This document shows positions 1 to 9,078 of a DNA stretch of 32,543 bases, piece by piece (the stretch's first letter is position 1; each line of letters starts with the position of its first letter). The stretch spans positions 1 through 32,543 of the forward strand of contig CALGBY010000121.1 in assembly GCA_937886445.1 (NCBI GenBank). The letters run 5' to 3'. Under the pieces are notes generated by a model, which was not told the DNA's origin, did not search any database, and saw nothing but the letters and a program-made list of their open reading frames with translations. A program made the position numbers and the translations under genes. Source of the stretch: an uncultured Clostridia bacterium (GTDB lineage: Bacteria; Bacillota; Clostridia; Christensenellales; Aristaeellaceae).

Positions 1-74
1 GGTAACAAAAATGTAATATTTGCAATTAATACGTAATATTTAAATGAGATGCCCCGAGCTGCCCCATCATCCCA

Positions 75-103
75 TTGAAAAATAAGGCAATTTTTGTTAT
101 AAT
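75..103 (+). promoter_or_regulatory. sigma-70-type promoter of the kinase pair
   Basis: TTGAAA (75-80) and TATAAT (98-103) are separated by exactly 17 bases, so transcription should begin near 110. This leaves a leader of about 118 bases before the first kinase. Upstream, the 9-mer GTAATATTT occurs twice (about 12-20 and 33-41) and could be a regulator site; that is only a guess. Confidence 0.7.
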
Positions 104-227
104 AAAAATGGATGGTTTTATAGGAATTCGACCATTCACAAAGACATGTTCATACACTTTGAAAGTATCTCAACAAGTGATTTAGCGTCTGATTAATAAA
201 AATTTTTTGAAAGTTTGAGGCATTCAA

Positions 228-2090
228 ATGAGTAAATATATTTTCGGAATCACCGCCGTTGAAATCATGTCGATCCTCGTGTGTGTAATTCTCTTATGCT
301 ACTGTGTTTTCGATAGAAAAGAGAAAAAGAAAACGCACCGGGATAAGCTCTTTGTTCTGCTGTTGAGTTCCTGCGTTGTGGGGCTTGTTTCCGATGCTTT
401 GTCATGGATCCTGGACGGCAATGTCCGCTTCCTGCCACTGCTTTATGTGTCCACCACGCTGTCCATGCTGATGACATTTGTTCTCATCTGCGAATTCATC
501 ATATTTCTCACCGCATATATTCGCGAGAAGCAGAATATATCCCCCCTCTTTGAACGTATTTATATGGCGTTTACCCTTGCCGCCGTTATCTTTATCCTTG
601 TGACCACTGTAAACGGCAAGCTGTTTACCTATGAAAACGGCGTCTATGCTGACGGACCCTGGTACACGGTGTACGTCATCATCAACATCATCGCGATGCT
701 GCTCAGTCTGGTTGTGTTTTTCACATACCGGAAGTCCCTCTCGCGGCATGATTTCATCGCAACGCTTCCCTATATCATTCTTCCGTGCATTGCCGCGGCC
801 ATCAACACGGTTGTCCCGGAATTCTCCTATGCGTACCCGTCTGTCACGCTGGCGCTCGTTGTCGTCTACATCATGCTCCAGATCAATGATGAGATCCAGA
901 AAGAGATCAATGCCCGTAAAGCCTTGGAAGATGCCAAAGTTGCGGCAGAAATGGCCAATCAGGCAAAGTCCCTGTTCCTTTTCAATATGTCGCACGATAT
1001 CCGCACGCCGATGAACGCGATCATCGGCTTTACGGATATTGCGGAAAAGAATATTGATGACAAAGGCCGTGTTCTGGAAGCGCTCGGAAAGGTCAAAATG
1101 TCCGGCGCTCACATGGCTTCCCTGATCAATGATGTTCTGGATATGTCCGCCGTAGAAGCGGGACGCGAGCATATTGAAGAAGAGCCGGTTTGCATTGATG
1201 AGGCAAAAGATAACCTTTACAGTATTCTTGCGGGCAGCGCGGAAGCAAAGAACATTACGTTTACCGCAGTGGTCGATACTTCGGTCAGGCATCACTGGAT
1301 ATATGAAGACCGTTTGCATGTGATGCGCGTGCTTACGAATATCGTGTCCAACTCCGTGAAATACACAAATGTGGGTGGAAAAATCCGCCTGAAGATCGAG
1401 GAACTTCCCTGCGACAAGGAAAGCAGCGCGCGCTATCGCTATACGGTTTCCGATACAGGGATCGGGATGAGCAAAGAATACCTTCCTCATGTTTTTGAAC
1501 CGTTCTCCAGGGCGGAAAGTTCCACAAAGAGCGGCGTGTCCGGTACCGGGCTGGGTATGGCGATTACCAAGTCACTGGTTGACCTGATGGGTGGCACGAT
1601 CTCCATTGAGAGCGAGTTGAATGCGGGTACTACCGTACGGGTGGAATTCGAAAACAGGATCGCGGAACCTGTTCGTGCAACATGCACGGAGCAGGAAAAC
1701 GTTTTGATCGATTTTGAGGGAAAGAAAGTTCTTCTCGTTGAAGACAACGAACTCAATCGCGAAATCGCTGTTGAAATCCTCGAAGAAGAAGGGATGATCG
1801 TCGACACTGCGGAAGATGGCGATATTGCCGTAGAAATGATGCGGAATGCCGTTCCCGGACAGTATGATCTGATTCTCATGGATATTCAGATGCCGCGCAT
1901 GAACGGCTATGATGCGACGCGGGCGATTCGGGCATTACCGAACGGCTCCGAAACTCCAATCATTGCGCTGAGCGCGAATGCCTTTAAAGAAGACGTTGAC
2001 AGATCGCTTGAAGCCGGAATGAACGCTCACGTTGCTAAACCGATTGATGTAAAAGCACTGTTTGAAACTATGAAAGGACTCGTAAAATAA
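228..2090 (+). CDS. membrane hybrid sensor histidine kinase with C-terminal receiver
   Basis: A 620-aa hybrid histidine kinase that should autophosphorylate on His and pass the phosphate to its own receiver. The N-terminal ~215 residues are a polytopic membrane sensor with about seven hydrophobic segments (roughly 8-28, 42-60, 70-96, 112-128, 146-166, 176-194, 203-217) of no type I can name. The HisKA H-box reads FNMSHDIRTPMNAI with His256. The HATPase has an N-box near Asn371/Asn375, DTGIG at 409-413 and GTGLGM at 439-444. The receiver has LLVEDN near 502-507, phospho-acceptor Asp552 in MDIQMP and Lys604. There is no HPt or output domain, so a separate partner is expected. The start has GAGG 7 bases upstream. 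The next gene encodes a second kinase with nearly the same catalytic core but a different sensor. The ligand is unknown. Confidence 0.93.
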   Translation: MSKYIFGITAVEIMSILVCVILLCYCVFDRKEKKKTHRDKLFVLLLSSCVVGLVSDALSWILDGNVRFLPLLYVSTTLSMLMTFVLICEFIIFLTAYIREKQNISPLFERIYMAFTLAAVIFILVTTVNGKLFTYENGVYADGPWYTVYVIINIIAMLLSLVVFFTYRKSLSRHDFIATLPYIILPCIAAAINTVVPEFSYAYPSVTLALVVVYIMLQINDEIQKEINARKALEDAKVAAEMANQAKSLFLFNMSHDIRTPMNAIIGFTDIAEKNIDDKGRVLEALGKVKMSGAHMASLINDVLDMSAVEAGREHIEEEPVCIDEAKDNLYSILAGSAEAKNITFTAVVDTSVRHHWIYEDRLHVMRVLTNIVSNSVKYTNVGGKIRLKIEELPCDKESSARYRYTVSDTGIGMSKEYLPHVFEPFSRAESSTKSGVSGTGLGMAITKSLVDLMGGTISIESELNAGTTVRVEFENRIAEPVRATCTEQENVLIDFEGKKVLLVEDNELNREIAVEILEEEGMIVDTAEDGDIAVEMMRNAVPGQYDLILMDIQMPRMNGYDATRAIRALPNGSETPIIALSANAFKEDVDRSLEAGMNAHVAKPIDVKALFETMKGLVK

Positions 2091-2163
2091 GCAATCTTTT
2101 CATGTTTATACCAATGAATCGAATGAATTGTGTTGAGATTTCGATCATGCTGCGGAGGTGTCA

Positions 2164-4299
2164 ATGAATAAAAGGCTCAAATTAAAGCTTTCCGGAATCA
2201 TCGCATCCGCTGTCGTCATACTGTTCATTCTCTCTCTGATCATTCAGGTGCGCACCACGGACCGGCACTTCATAGAATCTTCCAAGGAAACAGCCGCGCA
2301 GATACAGGAACTGATCAACAACAACAAAGAGCGTACGACCGCGCTTGAAGCCTCGCTCAAAGAAGAATACATTGAGCGGGCCCGGGCAGTTGCCTATGTG
2401 CTTTCGCAGGATGATACCCTCGAACAGGATGCGTCTTCTTTGCAAAATGTGTCCTCGCTGCTGAACATTGATGAAATCAATGTATTCGACACCGATGGTG
2501 TCATCGTATACAGCACCGTTTCGGATTATCCGGGTGTTTCCATGCAGGACGGCGATCAGATCGGCTTTTTCCTGCCAATGCTGACCGACCGTGACCTTCG
2601 GCTCTGTCAGGACATGATGCCCAACACCAAGGAAAGTAAAGTCATGATGTACGCCGCCGCGTGGCGTCCGGATGATAAAGAGATCATCCAGATCGGCATC
2701 ACGCCGCAGCGCCTGATACAGGCCGAGGAAGAGTACGATATCGCTCACCTTCTCAACTCCATGCCAGCAGGCGACAAGACATTTTATGTATACGATATCG
2801 CCGGCGGCACCTTTGTCACCAGCACGGATACATCGGTCATCGGCCGTATGCCGGCAGATATCGGCATGAAGGACATCACGAACACGGGACATATGTTCAG
2901 AAGCAGCTTGAACGGCAGGAAATGCGTGTATGTGTTCTACGAAGCGGACGATGTTCTGATCGGCATCGGCTGTTCGACAGAGGACGTCTATCATGAAATG
3001 CGCCTGAACGCGCTGCTCATTTTGATCCTGCTATGTGCCAGCATGGCGGCGTTGTTCGCTTTCATCGTTTTCGCAGCCAATCGTGAACAGGCCACCCAAG
3101 CCGCCTACCAGGAAGAACTGCAAAAAGCACTGGAGCAGGCCAAAGAAGCCAGCAGCGCCAAGAGCCGTTTCCTTTTCAATATGAGTCATGATATCCGCAC
3201 ACCCATGAACGCCATTATCGGCTTTACCGAGCTTCTGGAGCGCAGCATCGGCCAGCCGGAACGCGAAAGGGACTATCTGGCGAAGATCCGCAGTTCGAAT
3301 AATCTGCTGCTGGATATCATCAATCGCGTGCTGGAAATGGCGCGTATAGAAAACGGAAAGGTCGCGGCAGAGGCCGAACCCATTCAGCTGAACACATTTG
3401 CCGACGATATCCGCAATGTGTTTGACGGACCGATGCGGGGAAAAGGGCTTGATTTTTCTTTGGAAACGCACTTTACGCATAATCATGTCATCGGTGACGC
3501 TACCAAGCAGAAAGAGATCCTGCTCAATCTGATCAGCAATTCCCTGAAGTATACTGAACGTGGCAGTGTATCCGTTTGCCTTGAAGAATTGCCGGGGGCG
3601 GACGATACACAGATGCGCCTGCGCATGACGGTGAAGGACACCGGTATCGGCATGTCGGAAGCCTTCCTTGCGCATATTTTTGATGAATTCGAACGCGAGC
3701 ACACTTCCACCGAGAGCAAGACCATCGGCACCGGCCTTGGAATGGCGATTACAAAGCAGTTCGTAGACCTGCTGAAGGGCGATATCCAGGTGGAAAGCAC
3801 GCAGGGCAAGGGCAGCTGCTTTACGGTCACTGTACCGAACCGGATCGATCTTTCCGCTTCTTCCGCAAATGAATCGCAGAACACCCTTCAGGAAAAGCTG
3901 CTTTCGGCGGAGGGACACCGCATACTGCTCACGGAAGATAATGAACTGAACGCGGAAATCGCCATTGAAATTCTTTCTGAGGCAGGGTTTGAAGTGGAAC
4001 ATGCCGCCGACGGCAGGATCTGTGTGGATATGCTCAAGGCCGCGGCCCCAGACTATTACGATGTCATCTTAATGGATATTCAGATGCCCAATTTGAATGG
4101 CTATGAGGCTGCGCGGGAAATCCGAAGCTTGACAGACGCACGCAGAAGCATTCCAATCATTGCCATGACGGCCAATGCCTTTGCCGAGGACAAGGCCGAT
4201 GCGATGAAAGCCGGCATGAACGGCCATTTGGCCAAGCCAATCGATATTCCAACGCTCATGAATACGCTTGGGGAGGTTCTTTATGAAAGACCATATTGA
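2164..4299 (+). CDS. hybrid sensor histidine kinase with extracytoplasmic sensor and receiver
   Basis: A 711-aa hybrid kinase. Hydrophobic segments at about 11-28 and 283-304 flank a ~250-residue extracytoplasmic domain whose pattern resembles a Cache-type ligand-binding fold (inference). A short coiled coil (about 310-335) leads to the H-box FNMSHDIRTPMNAI with His342, then N-, G1- (DTGIG) and G2-boxes (GTGLGM). A C-terminal receiver has acceptor Asp638 in MDIQMP. ATG 2164 is chosen because GGAGG at 2154-2158 lies 5 bases upstream; the in-frame GTG at 2158 overlaps that ribosome binding site. It follows the first kinase by 73 bases without an obvious terminator, so they are probably one transcript. 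The H-box sequence shared with its neighbour suggests duplication of the catalytic core with sensor exchange. Confidence 0.93.
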   Translation: MNKRLKLKLSGIIASAVVILFILSLIIQVRTTDRHFIESSKETAAQIQELINNNKERTTALEASLKEEYIERARAVAYVLSQDDTLEQDASSLQNVSSLLNIDEINVFDTDGVIVYSTVSDYPGVSMQDGDQIGFFLPMLTDRDLRLCQDMMPNTKESKVMMYAAAWRPDDKEIIQIGITPQRLIQAEEEYDIAHLLNSMPAGDKTFYVYDIAGGTFVTSTDTSVIGRMPADIGMKDITNTGHMFRSSLNGRKCVYVFYEADDVLIGIGCSTEDVYHEMRLNALLILILLCASMAALFAFIVFAANREQATQAAYQEELQKALEQAKEASSAKSRFLFNMSHDIRTPMNAIIGFTELLERSIGQPERERDYLAKIRSSNNLLLDIINRVLEMARIENGKVAAEAEPIQLNTFADDIRNVFDGPMRGKGLDFSLETHFTHNHVIGDATKQKEILLNLISNSLKYTERGSVSVCLEELPGADDTQMRLRMTVKDTGIGMSEAFLAHIFDEFEREHTSTESKTIGTGLGMAITKQFVDLLKGDIQVESTQGKGSCFTVTVPNRIDLSASSANESQNTLQEKLLSAEGHRILLTEDNELNAEIAIEILSEAGFEVEHAADGRICVDMLKAAAPDYYDVILMDIQMPNLNGYEAAREIRSLTDARRSIPIIAMTANAFAEDKADAMKAGMNGHLAKPIDIPTLMNTLGEVLYERPY

Positions 4300-4378
4300 C
4301 GCATTGGAAATCAATGAGAATACGATTCCTGTTATTTCAAGCAACAAGACAACTGGCTTTGGCAGCAAGAGATTATGA
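4283..4378 (+). pseudogene. truncated start of a third gene in the kinase operon
   Basis: A 31-codon open frame begins inside the 3' end of the second kinase gene, with GGGAGG at 4271-4276 6 bases upstream of its ATG. That is a normal translation-coupled start for a further operon member, but the frame stops at 4376-4378 in sequence that looks unrelated. I read it as the surviving 5' end of a gene cut by a later insertion or deletion, perhaps the missing output protein of the kinases. The peptide is too short to assign to a family. Confidence 0.45.
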
Positions 4379-4550
4379 GATAAGTTTGAAGATTCACCCT
4401 AGGATTATCGGGGAAATCGATAAAATTGTAGAATGTACGAGACTGATGGCTGAGACTTTGCATTTTGAATACCCAGAAAAAGTCAAAAATAAAGTGGGCT
4501 TAGAGGCTTTGTATGCAAATCTTCTTCTAGGGTGTGTTTCTAAATTCTGA
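4350..4550 (+). pseudogene. orphan protein fragment of unknown family
   Basis: In the frame next to the truncated start, an open stretch encodes about 65 residues with ordinary protein composition, containing the segment KIHPRIIGEIDKIVECTRLM, and ends at TGA 4548-4550. It has no credible start of its own: the only upstream ATG (4296) lies inside the overlapping kinase and broken gene. The DNA is more A+T-rich than the kinases. It looks like an internal piece of another gene, joined to the preceding remnant and ending at the 14-bp motif discussed under findings. I do not recognise the family. Confidence 0.35.
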
Positions 4551-4557
4551 ATGCTTA

Positions 4558-4587
4558 TAGACAATTTGATGAGATTTGTCCTATAAT
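4558..4587 (+). promoter_or_regulatory. promoter of the M16 peptidase gene
   Basis: TAGACA (4558-4563) and a perfect TATAAT (4582-4587) are 18 bases apart. The predicted transcript start, near 4594, lies downstream of the first in-frame ATG of the peptidase frame (4592). This argues for initiation further downstream. Confidence 0.55.
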
Positions 4588-4648
4588 ATAAATGGGGATT
4601 CTTTCTGCCATAGGAAAAATCATCAGAAACAAAAACAAAACGAGGGAA

Positions 4649-7600
4649 ATGGAACGAATGATTCAAAAGTCGAAACGCCTGTTTGCCGCACTGCTATGTA
4701 TCGTGCTGGCGCTTGGCACGTTCATGGGCAGCGGTCTTGCCGAGCAGCAGGAAAATACCGGTTTTGCCATCGGCACCATCCATCAGGGTTTTCGCGTCTA
4801 TCAGATCGAGAGCATTGACTATATGGGCGCGGAGCTGTATTTCATGGAGCATGAAAAAAGCGGTGCGCATTTGGTCTATGCTGCTTGCGATGATCCGGAA
4901 CGCGCCTTTGGCGTCGCTTTCCGCACGCAATGCCTGAACGATGAGGGCATGGCGCACGTGTTTGAGCACAGCGCGTTGTCCGGCTCCGATAAGTACCCGG
5001 ATTCCAATCTCTTTTTCAGCATGGTCAACCAAACCTACAGCACGTTCCTGAACGCCGAAACGCGTCAATTGGCCACCCTATATCCTACTTCCTCACTCTC
5101 CGAGGAACAACTCTTTGCGAACATGGACGTGTATATGAGCGGCGTGCTTCATCCCATCCTGCTCAAGGACGAGCGTGCCATGATGCGTGAGGCGTGGCAT
5201 TACAATCTGGATGATCCCACCGGTGATATCACCATTTCCGGCGTCGTTTACAGCGAAATGGCGGCCAATTACGGCGTCATGCAGTACGCTGCGGATAATC
5301 AGCTACGGAAGCTTCTGTTCCCCGGCAGCTATTCCGCGAACAGCGTCGGTGGCGACCCCGCGGTGATCCCGGATATGACCTATCAGGAGCTTCTGGATTT
5401 CCACGCGAAATATTACCATCCGTCCAATATGCTCCTGATGCTCTATGGCGACTTTTCGGACGTTGAAAGGTTCCTGCTTCATCTGGATACCGAATATCTC
5501 AGCGCCTACGATCGGATCGACGTGACACTGGATGATCCCTTCTATCAGCCCGCGGAGGGCTACCGGGAGCAAACTTATCATTTCCCGGCCATGCAGAACA
5601 CCGAGACCGACAATGCGGCCGTCATCAATTATGCTTTTGTTCTGCAGGATCCCTCCTATTTGGATTATACGCTCGCCTCGATCGCGATCACCTCATTCAC
5701 AATGGAAACTTCCCCGCTCAAGCAGCGCATGAGCCAGGAGTTCCCGTTTGCCACTTTCTCCGTCACAGTGAATAATGATACTGTCCAGCCGACGCTGCGT
5801 TTCTCCCTGATCAATGCCGAAGAAAAGGACGCGCCGCTTTTCAAACAGATCATTGACGAAGCGATCCCGACCTTCTCCGATCTCAAAATCGACGAAAGTG
5901 TGATCAATGCCCTGGTCAACAGGATGCAGTATAACCGGGCCACAACCCGTGAGCATGCGAACGGCGGCGTCAATTTCTTCAAGGACTTTGCCGATTCCTG
6001 GTCCAAGACCGGCAGACCGGATGCCTATATGGATGACGTCCGGGTCTCGGATGAGCTGCAAAAGTGCAGGGAGGACGGAAGCATCGACACCGTTCTCGGC
6101 CGGCTAATGCAGGCGTCTCCTTCGTCCGTAATGCTCGTCACCATCCCCGAACCCGGTCAGGCGGAAAAGAACAGCGAGGCGCTGGCAAAGAAGCTGGCTG
6201 ACATGAAGGCCGACATGACCGAAGAGGACGTTCAGGCGTTGGTCGATCAATGCGCGGATTATAATGCCTGGATCGAAAACAACGCGAAGGTCTCGATGAT
6301 CGACCAGGTCAAGGTGGTCGACGGTAGGAATCTCCCCGATGAATATGATACCGCCTCTGTGAAAGACGAGACGGTAGATGGCGTGCGCTATCTCACCTCG
6401 GAGGTCCCGAATGCCGACGTATTCCAGGTGTCTGTCTATCTGGACGCGCAGGGGCTTCCCTTCGAAAGCCTGCTGGACGCCACGCTGGCGGTCTCTCTGC
6501 TGGGGAAGATGAACACGCAGAATTATTCTAAAGAGGCGCTTCAAACCGAGACGCTCAACAAGACCACGTCTGTTCTGTATTATCTGAATACGATCTGCTA
6601 TCCGAATGAACCCGCGCACCAGTATCTGCGCTTTTCCGGTGCAGGCCTGACCAATCAGATCGACGATACGTTCAAGATCATCGAAGAGGTCATGCTTCGC
6701 ACGGAATTCACGGATTACAGCATGATCCGTGAAACTGCCGCGGCAAACGTGACGCTGGTGGACCTTTACACCACCGCGATGCCGGACATATTTGCTGATT
6801 CACTCGGCCGGGCATCAGTCGACCCTGATTATTACGTGAATTACTATACCTCCGGCTCGCCGGAATATAAGGAATACTTCCAGAGCATCGCCAGGATGAA
6901 CGATGATGAGCTGGCACAGGTCGCCCAGCGTCTTAAGAACACACTGAGCTTCCTTCTCAACCGTCCGGGCGCTGTCGTTACGGCTGTCGGAAGCGCGGAG
7001 AGCATTGACTGCTGCCTGAAGCATGCCGACAGCTTCCTGGCGAAAACCGGCAATGAAACGCATGACCCGGTGGATTATGCCGCGTACAGCACCCTCAAGG
7101 GCAATGCCGCGCTCGTGTTCGATACTTCCGTGGCTTACAATTACATCTACTTCAATATGGACGCAGCCCATGAGGAAGCGACCGGGTCACGGATGGTGGC
7201 GCAGGCCATCGTTACGGATATGATCCTTATGCCGGAGCTTCGCTTCCGCGGCAACGCTTATGGCGCTTCCAATGCCATCGCATCGGATATCTCCTATCTT
7301 CGCTCCTATCGGGACCCGAACGTTGCCACAACCTATGAAACCTTCCGGTCGATCCCCGAAAAGCTGCGGGCATTGGAAATGACGGAAGAACAACTCAGCG
7401 GTTACATTACCGCGGCCTACTCATCCGCTGTCGCGCCGCGCGGCCCGATTTCCATGGCGGAGGAAGCCATCGAGGACATTCTCAGCCATAGGGAGCCGGA
7501 TCATGTGATGCGCACTATCCAACAGATCAAGGCTACGACCCTGGATGACATCCACGCCGCCGCCGGGCTTTATGAACGGTTCTGCACGGAGGGCACGGCA

Positions 7601-7678
7601 ATTTCCGCCTTCAGCGAAACCATGTACAGCCAGAATTCGGATCTGTTTGAGACTGTCATCCGCAAAACCGGCGAATAA
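4649..7678 (+). CDS. exported M16 (presequence protease-like) zinc metallopeptidase
   Basis: About 1,009 aa, the size of the single-chain M16C/PreP peptidases, in which four homologous domains form a closed chamber that degrades peptides. Counting from this start, the inverted zinc motif HVFEH lies at 103-107 and the third ligand is probably Glu203 in GVVYSEM, as the family requires. The first ~31 residues form a signal peptide (basic start, LFAALLCIVLALGTFMGSGLA), so the enzyme is probably secreted or surface-held; PreP relatives are usually intracellular. Start choice is uncertain: ATG 4592 precedes the likely transcript start, while ATG 4649 and ATG 4658 both follow GAGGG at 4642-4646 with imperfect spacing (2 and 11 bases). 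It appears monocistronic, with its own promoter and a strong terminator. Confidence 0.88.
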   Translation: MERMIQKSKRLFAALLCIVLALGTFMGSGLAEQQENTGFAIGTIHQGFRVYQIESIDYMGAELYFMEHEKSGAHLVYAACDDPERAFGVAFRTQCLNDEGMAHVFEHSALSGSDKYPDSNLFFSMVNQTYSTFLNAETRQLATLYPTSSLSEEQLFANMDVYMSGVLHPILLKDERAMMREAWHYNLDDPTGDITISGVVYSEMAANYGVMQYAADNQLRKLLFPGSYSANSVGGDPAVIPDMTYQELLDFHAKYYHPSNMLLMLYGDFSDVERFLLHLDTEYLSAYDRIDVTLDDPFYQPAEGYREQTYHFPAMQNTETDNAAVINYAFVLQDPSYLDYTLASIAITSFTMETSPLKQRMSQEFPFATFSVTVNNDTVQPTLRFSLINAEEKDAPLFKQIIDEAIPTFSDLKIDESVINALVNRMQYNRATTREHANGGVNFFKDFADSWSKTGRPDAYMDDVRVSDELQKCREDGSIDTVLGRLMQASPSSVMLVTIPEPGQAEKNSEALAKKLADMKADMTEEDVQALVDQCADYNAWIENNAKVSMIDQVKVVDGRNLPDEYDTASVKDETVDGVRYLTSEVPNADVFQVSVYLDAQGLPFESLLDATLAVSLLGKMNTQNYSKEALQTETLNKTTSVLYYLNTICYPNEPAHQYLRFSGAGLTNQIDDTFKIIEEVMLRTEFTDYSMIRETAAANVTLVDLYTTAMPDIFADSLGRASVDPDYYVNYYTSGSPEYKEYFQSIARMNDDELAQVAQRLKNTLSFLLNRPGAVVTAVGSAESIDCCLKHADSFLAKTGNETHDPVDYAAYSTLKGNAALVFDTSVAYNYIYFNMDAAHEEATGSRMVAQAIVTDMILMPELRFRGNAYGASNAIASDISYLRSYRDPNVATTYETFRSIPEKLRALEMTEEQLSGYITAAYSSAVAPRGPISMAEEAIEDILSHREPDHVMRTIQQIKATTLDDIHAAAGLYERFCTEGTAISAFSETMYSQNSDLFETVIRKTGE

Positions 7679-7688
7679 AGAACAAGGA

Positions 7689-7724
7689 GGGGCTGTATCC
7701 CGCATGGAGATACAGCCCCTTTTC
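7689..7724 (+). terminator. Rho-independent terminator of the M16 gene
   Basis: A perfect 11-bp stem (GGGGCTGTATC at 7689-7699 with its complement at 7709-7719), a 9-base loop and a following TTTTCATTTT run, starting 10 bases after the peptidase stop codon. Confidence 0.9.
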
Positions 7725-7987
7725 ATTTTCACTCCTATTCGCAGAGAAATATTCACATTCGTCAGACAACGGGTTCAATTCCATTGCCAAACGAATTATA
7801 AATTTGCCCTTACTTTTTGGGATTTCTTTACTATAATGTCTTTTTGTCGGTTTATACAAGTAAAATACAACGTCTGGTTTAGGGTGTGTTTCTGATATGT
7901 AATGACCTTTGTCAACCCCTAAATTGGGGAAAACAGGCCAAAACTAACTTTATTCAGTTTCGAGGAAGCACCCTGAGGGGGTTATGA
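7725..7987. other. A+T-rich gap without a credible gene
   Basis: No reading frame with a start and ribosome binding site is convincing here. Two items stand out: TAGGGTGTGTTTCT (7880-7893), identical to 4528-4541, and AAATTGGGG (7921-7929), which resembles the arm-type sites of the integrative element further right. Confidence 0.5.
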
Positions 7988-8335
7988 TATCAGATCCCGG
8001 CATTGGCCACTCTGATATACGTGGATTCGGATCGCTCCTTACCGACAGGTCAAACCAGCGCTTTGAAGGCTGGTGACCGTGTTGTGATCGAGGGCATCTT
8101 CAGCCGCTTCATGACCGATCCCGAGGTGAAGAAGTACAAGCGCTACGCGAAGGACAACTCTCCCGAGATGTTCGTTCAGTCTCTGTTCCCGGATAAGTTC
8201 TAGGACATCGTTACCCAGTGCTTCCTTGAAAATGCCGATGCCTACAACAAGCTCTTCAACGATTCCGACTTCTACAAGCAGGTCATGGAAGCAATGGCGC
8301 AGGAGCTCTACAAGAGCCTCCGCAAGGACAAATGA
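7988..8335 (+). pseudogene. C-terminal fragment resembling a restriction-type helicase subunit, with internal stop
   Basis: A continuous frame runs from 7988 to TGA 8333-8335 but is broken by TAG at 8201-8203. The two halves read as one protein tail, containing MTDPEVKKYKRYAKDNSPEM before the stop and NDSDFYKQVMEAMAQELYKS after it. This acidic, Lys-rich helical end resembles the C-termini of type I restriction R (HsdR-like) subunits. That assignment is from memory of the family and is moderate at best. There is no start codon with a ribosome binding site, no helicase motif and no room for the ~900 missing residues, so it is a relic. It lies just before a second broken nuclease-like gene. Confidence 0.4.
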
Positions 8336-8440
8336 CCGTCCGCAGCGGTGTCTGACAGCACTGAGGGTGCTGATCCTGTAGACACGCTGAACCCGAAAGG
8401 AGCAAAGCAGGTTCACCGCCGTGAAAGGAGGGCTATAGCC

Positions 8441-8894
8441 GTGGGGGTATCATTTCGCCACTCTGCTGGTTTCGGAAAAAGAGTAGAGTATAGCATTATC
8501 GGACAAATGCTGATGGAAGGTCTGGATTGCTATGTTCCGCTGGTAGACGATCATGGAGTTGACTGCGTGGTAAAAAAAGCCGGACGGAACATTTATAGAG
8601 ATACAAATCAAGGCTCGTTCAAACGAGCTGAATTTCGGAGATGCAGCATTGTTTTCAGCGATTGAGCATGAGCTGCCCCCGAATTTCTACTTTGTTTTCT
8701 ATGCAGAACGGCTGCAGGCGATGTGGATCATGTCTTCTGAAGAGTTTTTGCAGGAGTGTGTCACGAATAAACACAGGAAGAATACAGGTAAGCACAGTAT
8801 CTGGTTTAACGGTCACAGAACGAAGGAACATACGGAGTACTGCAAACCGCTCTTTGATAAATACCGCTGTAATGATTTCTCAAGATTCTGGTAA
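8441..8894 (+). pseudogene. frameshifted PD-(D/E)xK nuclease-like gene
   Basis: GTG 8441 has AAAGGAGGG 8 bases upstream (8424-8432). The first frame encodes GFGKRVEYSIIGQMLMEG and then GVDCVVKK. The downstream frame carries on with TFIEIQIKARSNE and runs to a stop at 8892-8894. The two frames join cleanly if one A is removed from the A7 run at 8572-8578. The restored ~150-aa protein has Asp in GVDCVV followed by E-x-Q-x-K, the hallmark of the DUF4365/Holliday-resolvase-like branch of PD-(D/E)xK nucleases. As read, the protein stops at 8663-8665 before the catalytic E and K. It may be a real pseudogene, a phase-variable gene or a homopolymer reading error. It sits in a stretch of decayed restriction-like genes beside the element. 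Confidence 0.6.
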
Positions 8895-8950
8895 CCGGAA
8901 TGTAACTCGCATTTGCACCCGTTGCGGTTAAAATAACGCATCTCACACAG

Positions 8951-8976
8951 CAGCACCCCGGATCATCGGGGTGCTG
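8951..8976 (+). terminator. hairpin after the nuclease pseudogene
   Basis: A perfect 10-bp stem (CAGCACCCCG at 8951-8960 with its complement at 8967-8976) and a 6-base loop. Only a weak T-run follows (TTACAT), so termination would be inefficient without Rho. Confidence 0.5.
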
Positions 8977-9050
8977 TTACATATCGGGTACTCCCTGTAT
9001 CTGTCTGCTGCCTTATTCGCCTGCCGCTCCATTCGAATCTCTTTATAACA

Positions 9051-9078
9051 AAAATGACCCTTTACAGGGTCATTTTTT
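9051..9078 (-). terminator. probable original terminator of tRNA-Ser, stranded by integration
   Basis: AATGACCCT (9053-9061) pairs perfectly with 9066-9074 around a 4-base loop, with A-runs on one side and T-runs on the other, so it can work in both directions. It abuts the left copy of the tRNA 3' end. On the empty chromosome it would lie directly downstream of the minus-strand tRNA-Ser gene, which is now 11.3 kb away. Confidence 0.65.

Noticed and set aside
4592..4648. Upstream start of the M16 peptidase at 4592
   Set aside because: It lies before the likely transcription start set by TATAAT at 4582-4587 and has no ribosome binding site.
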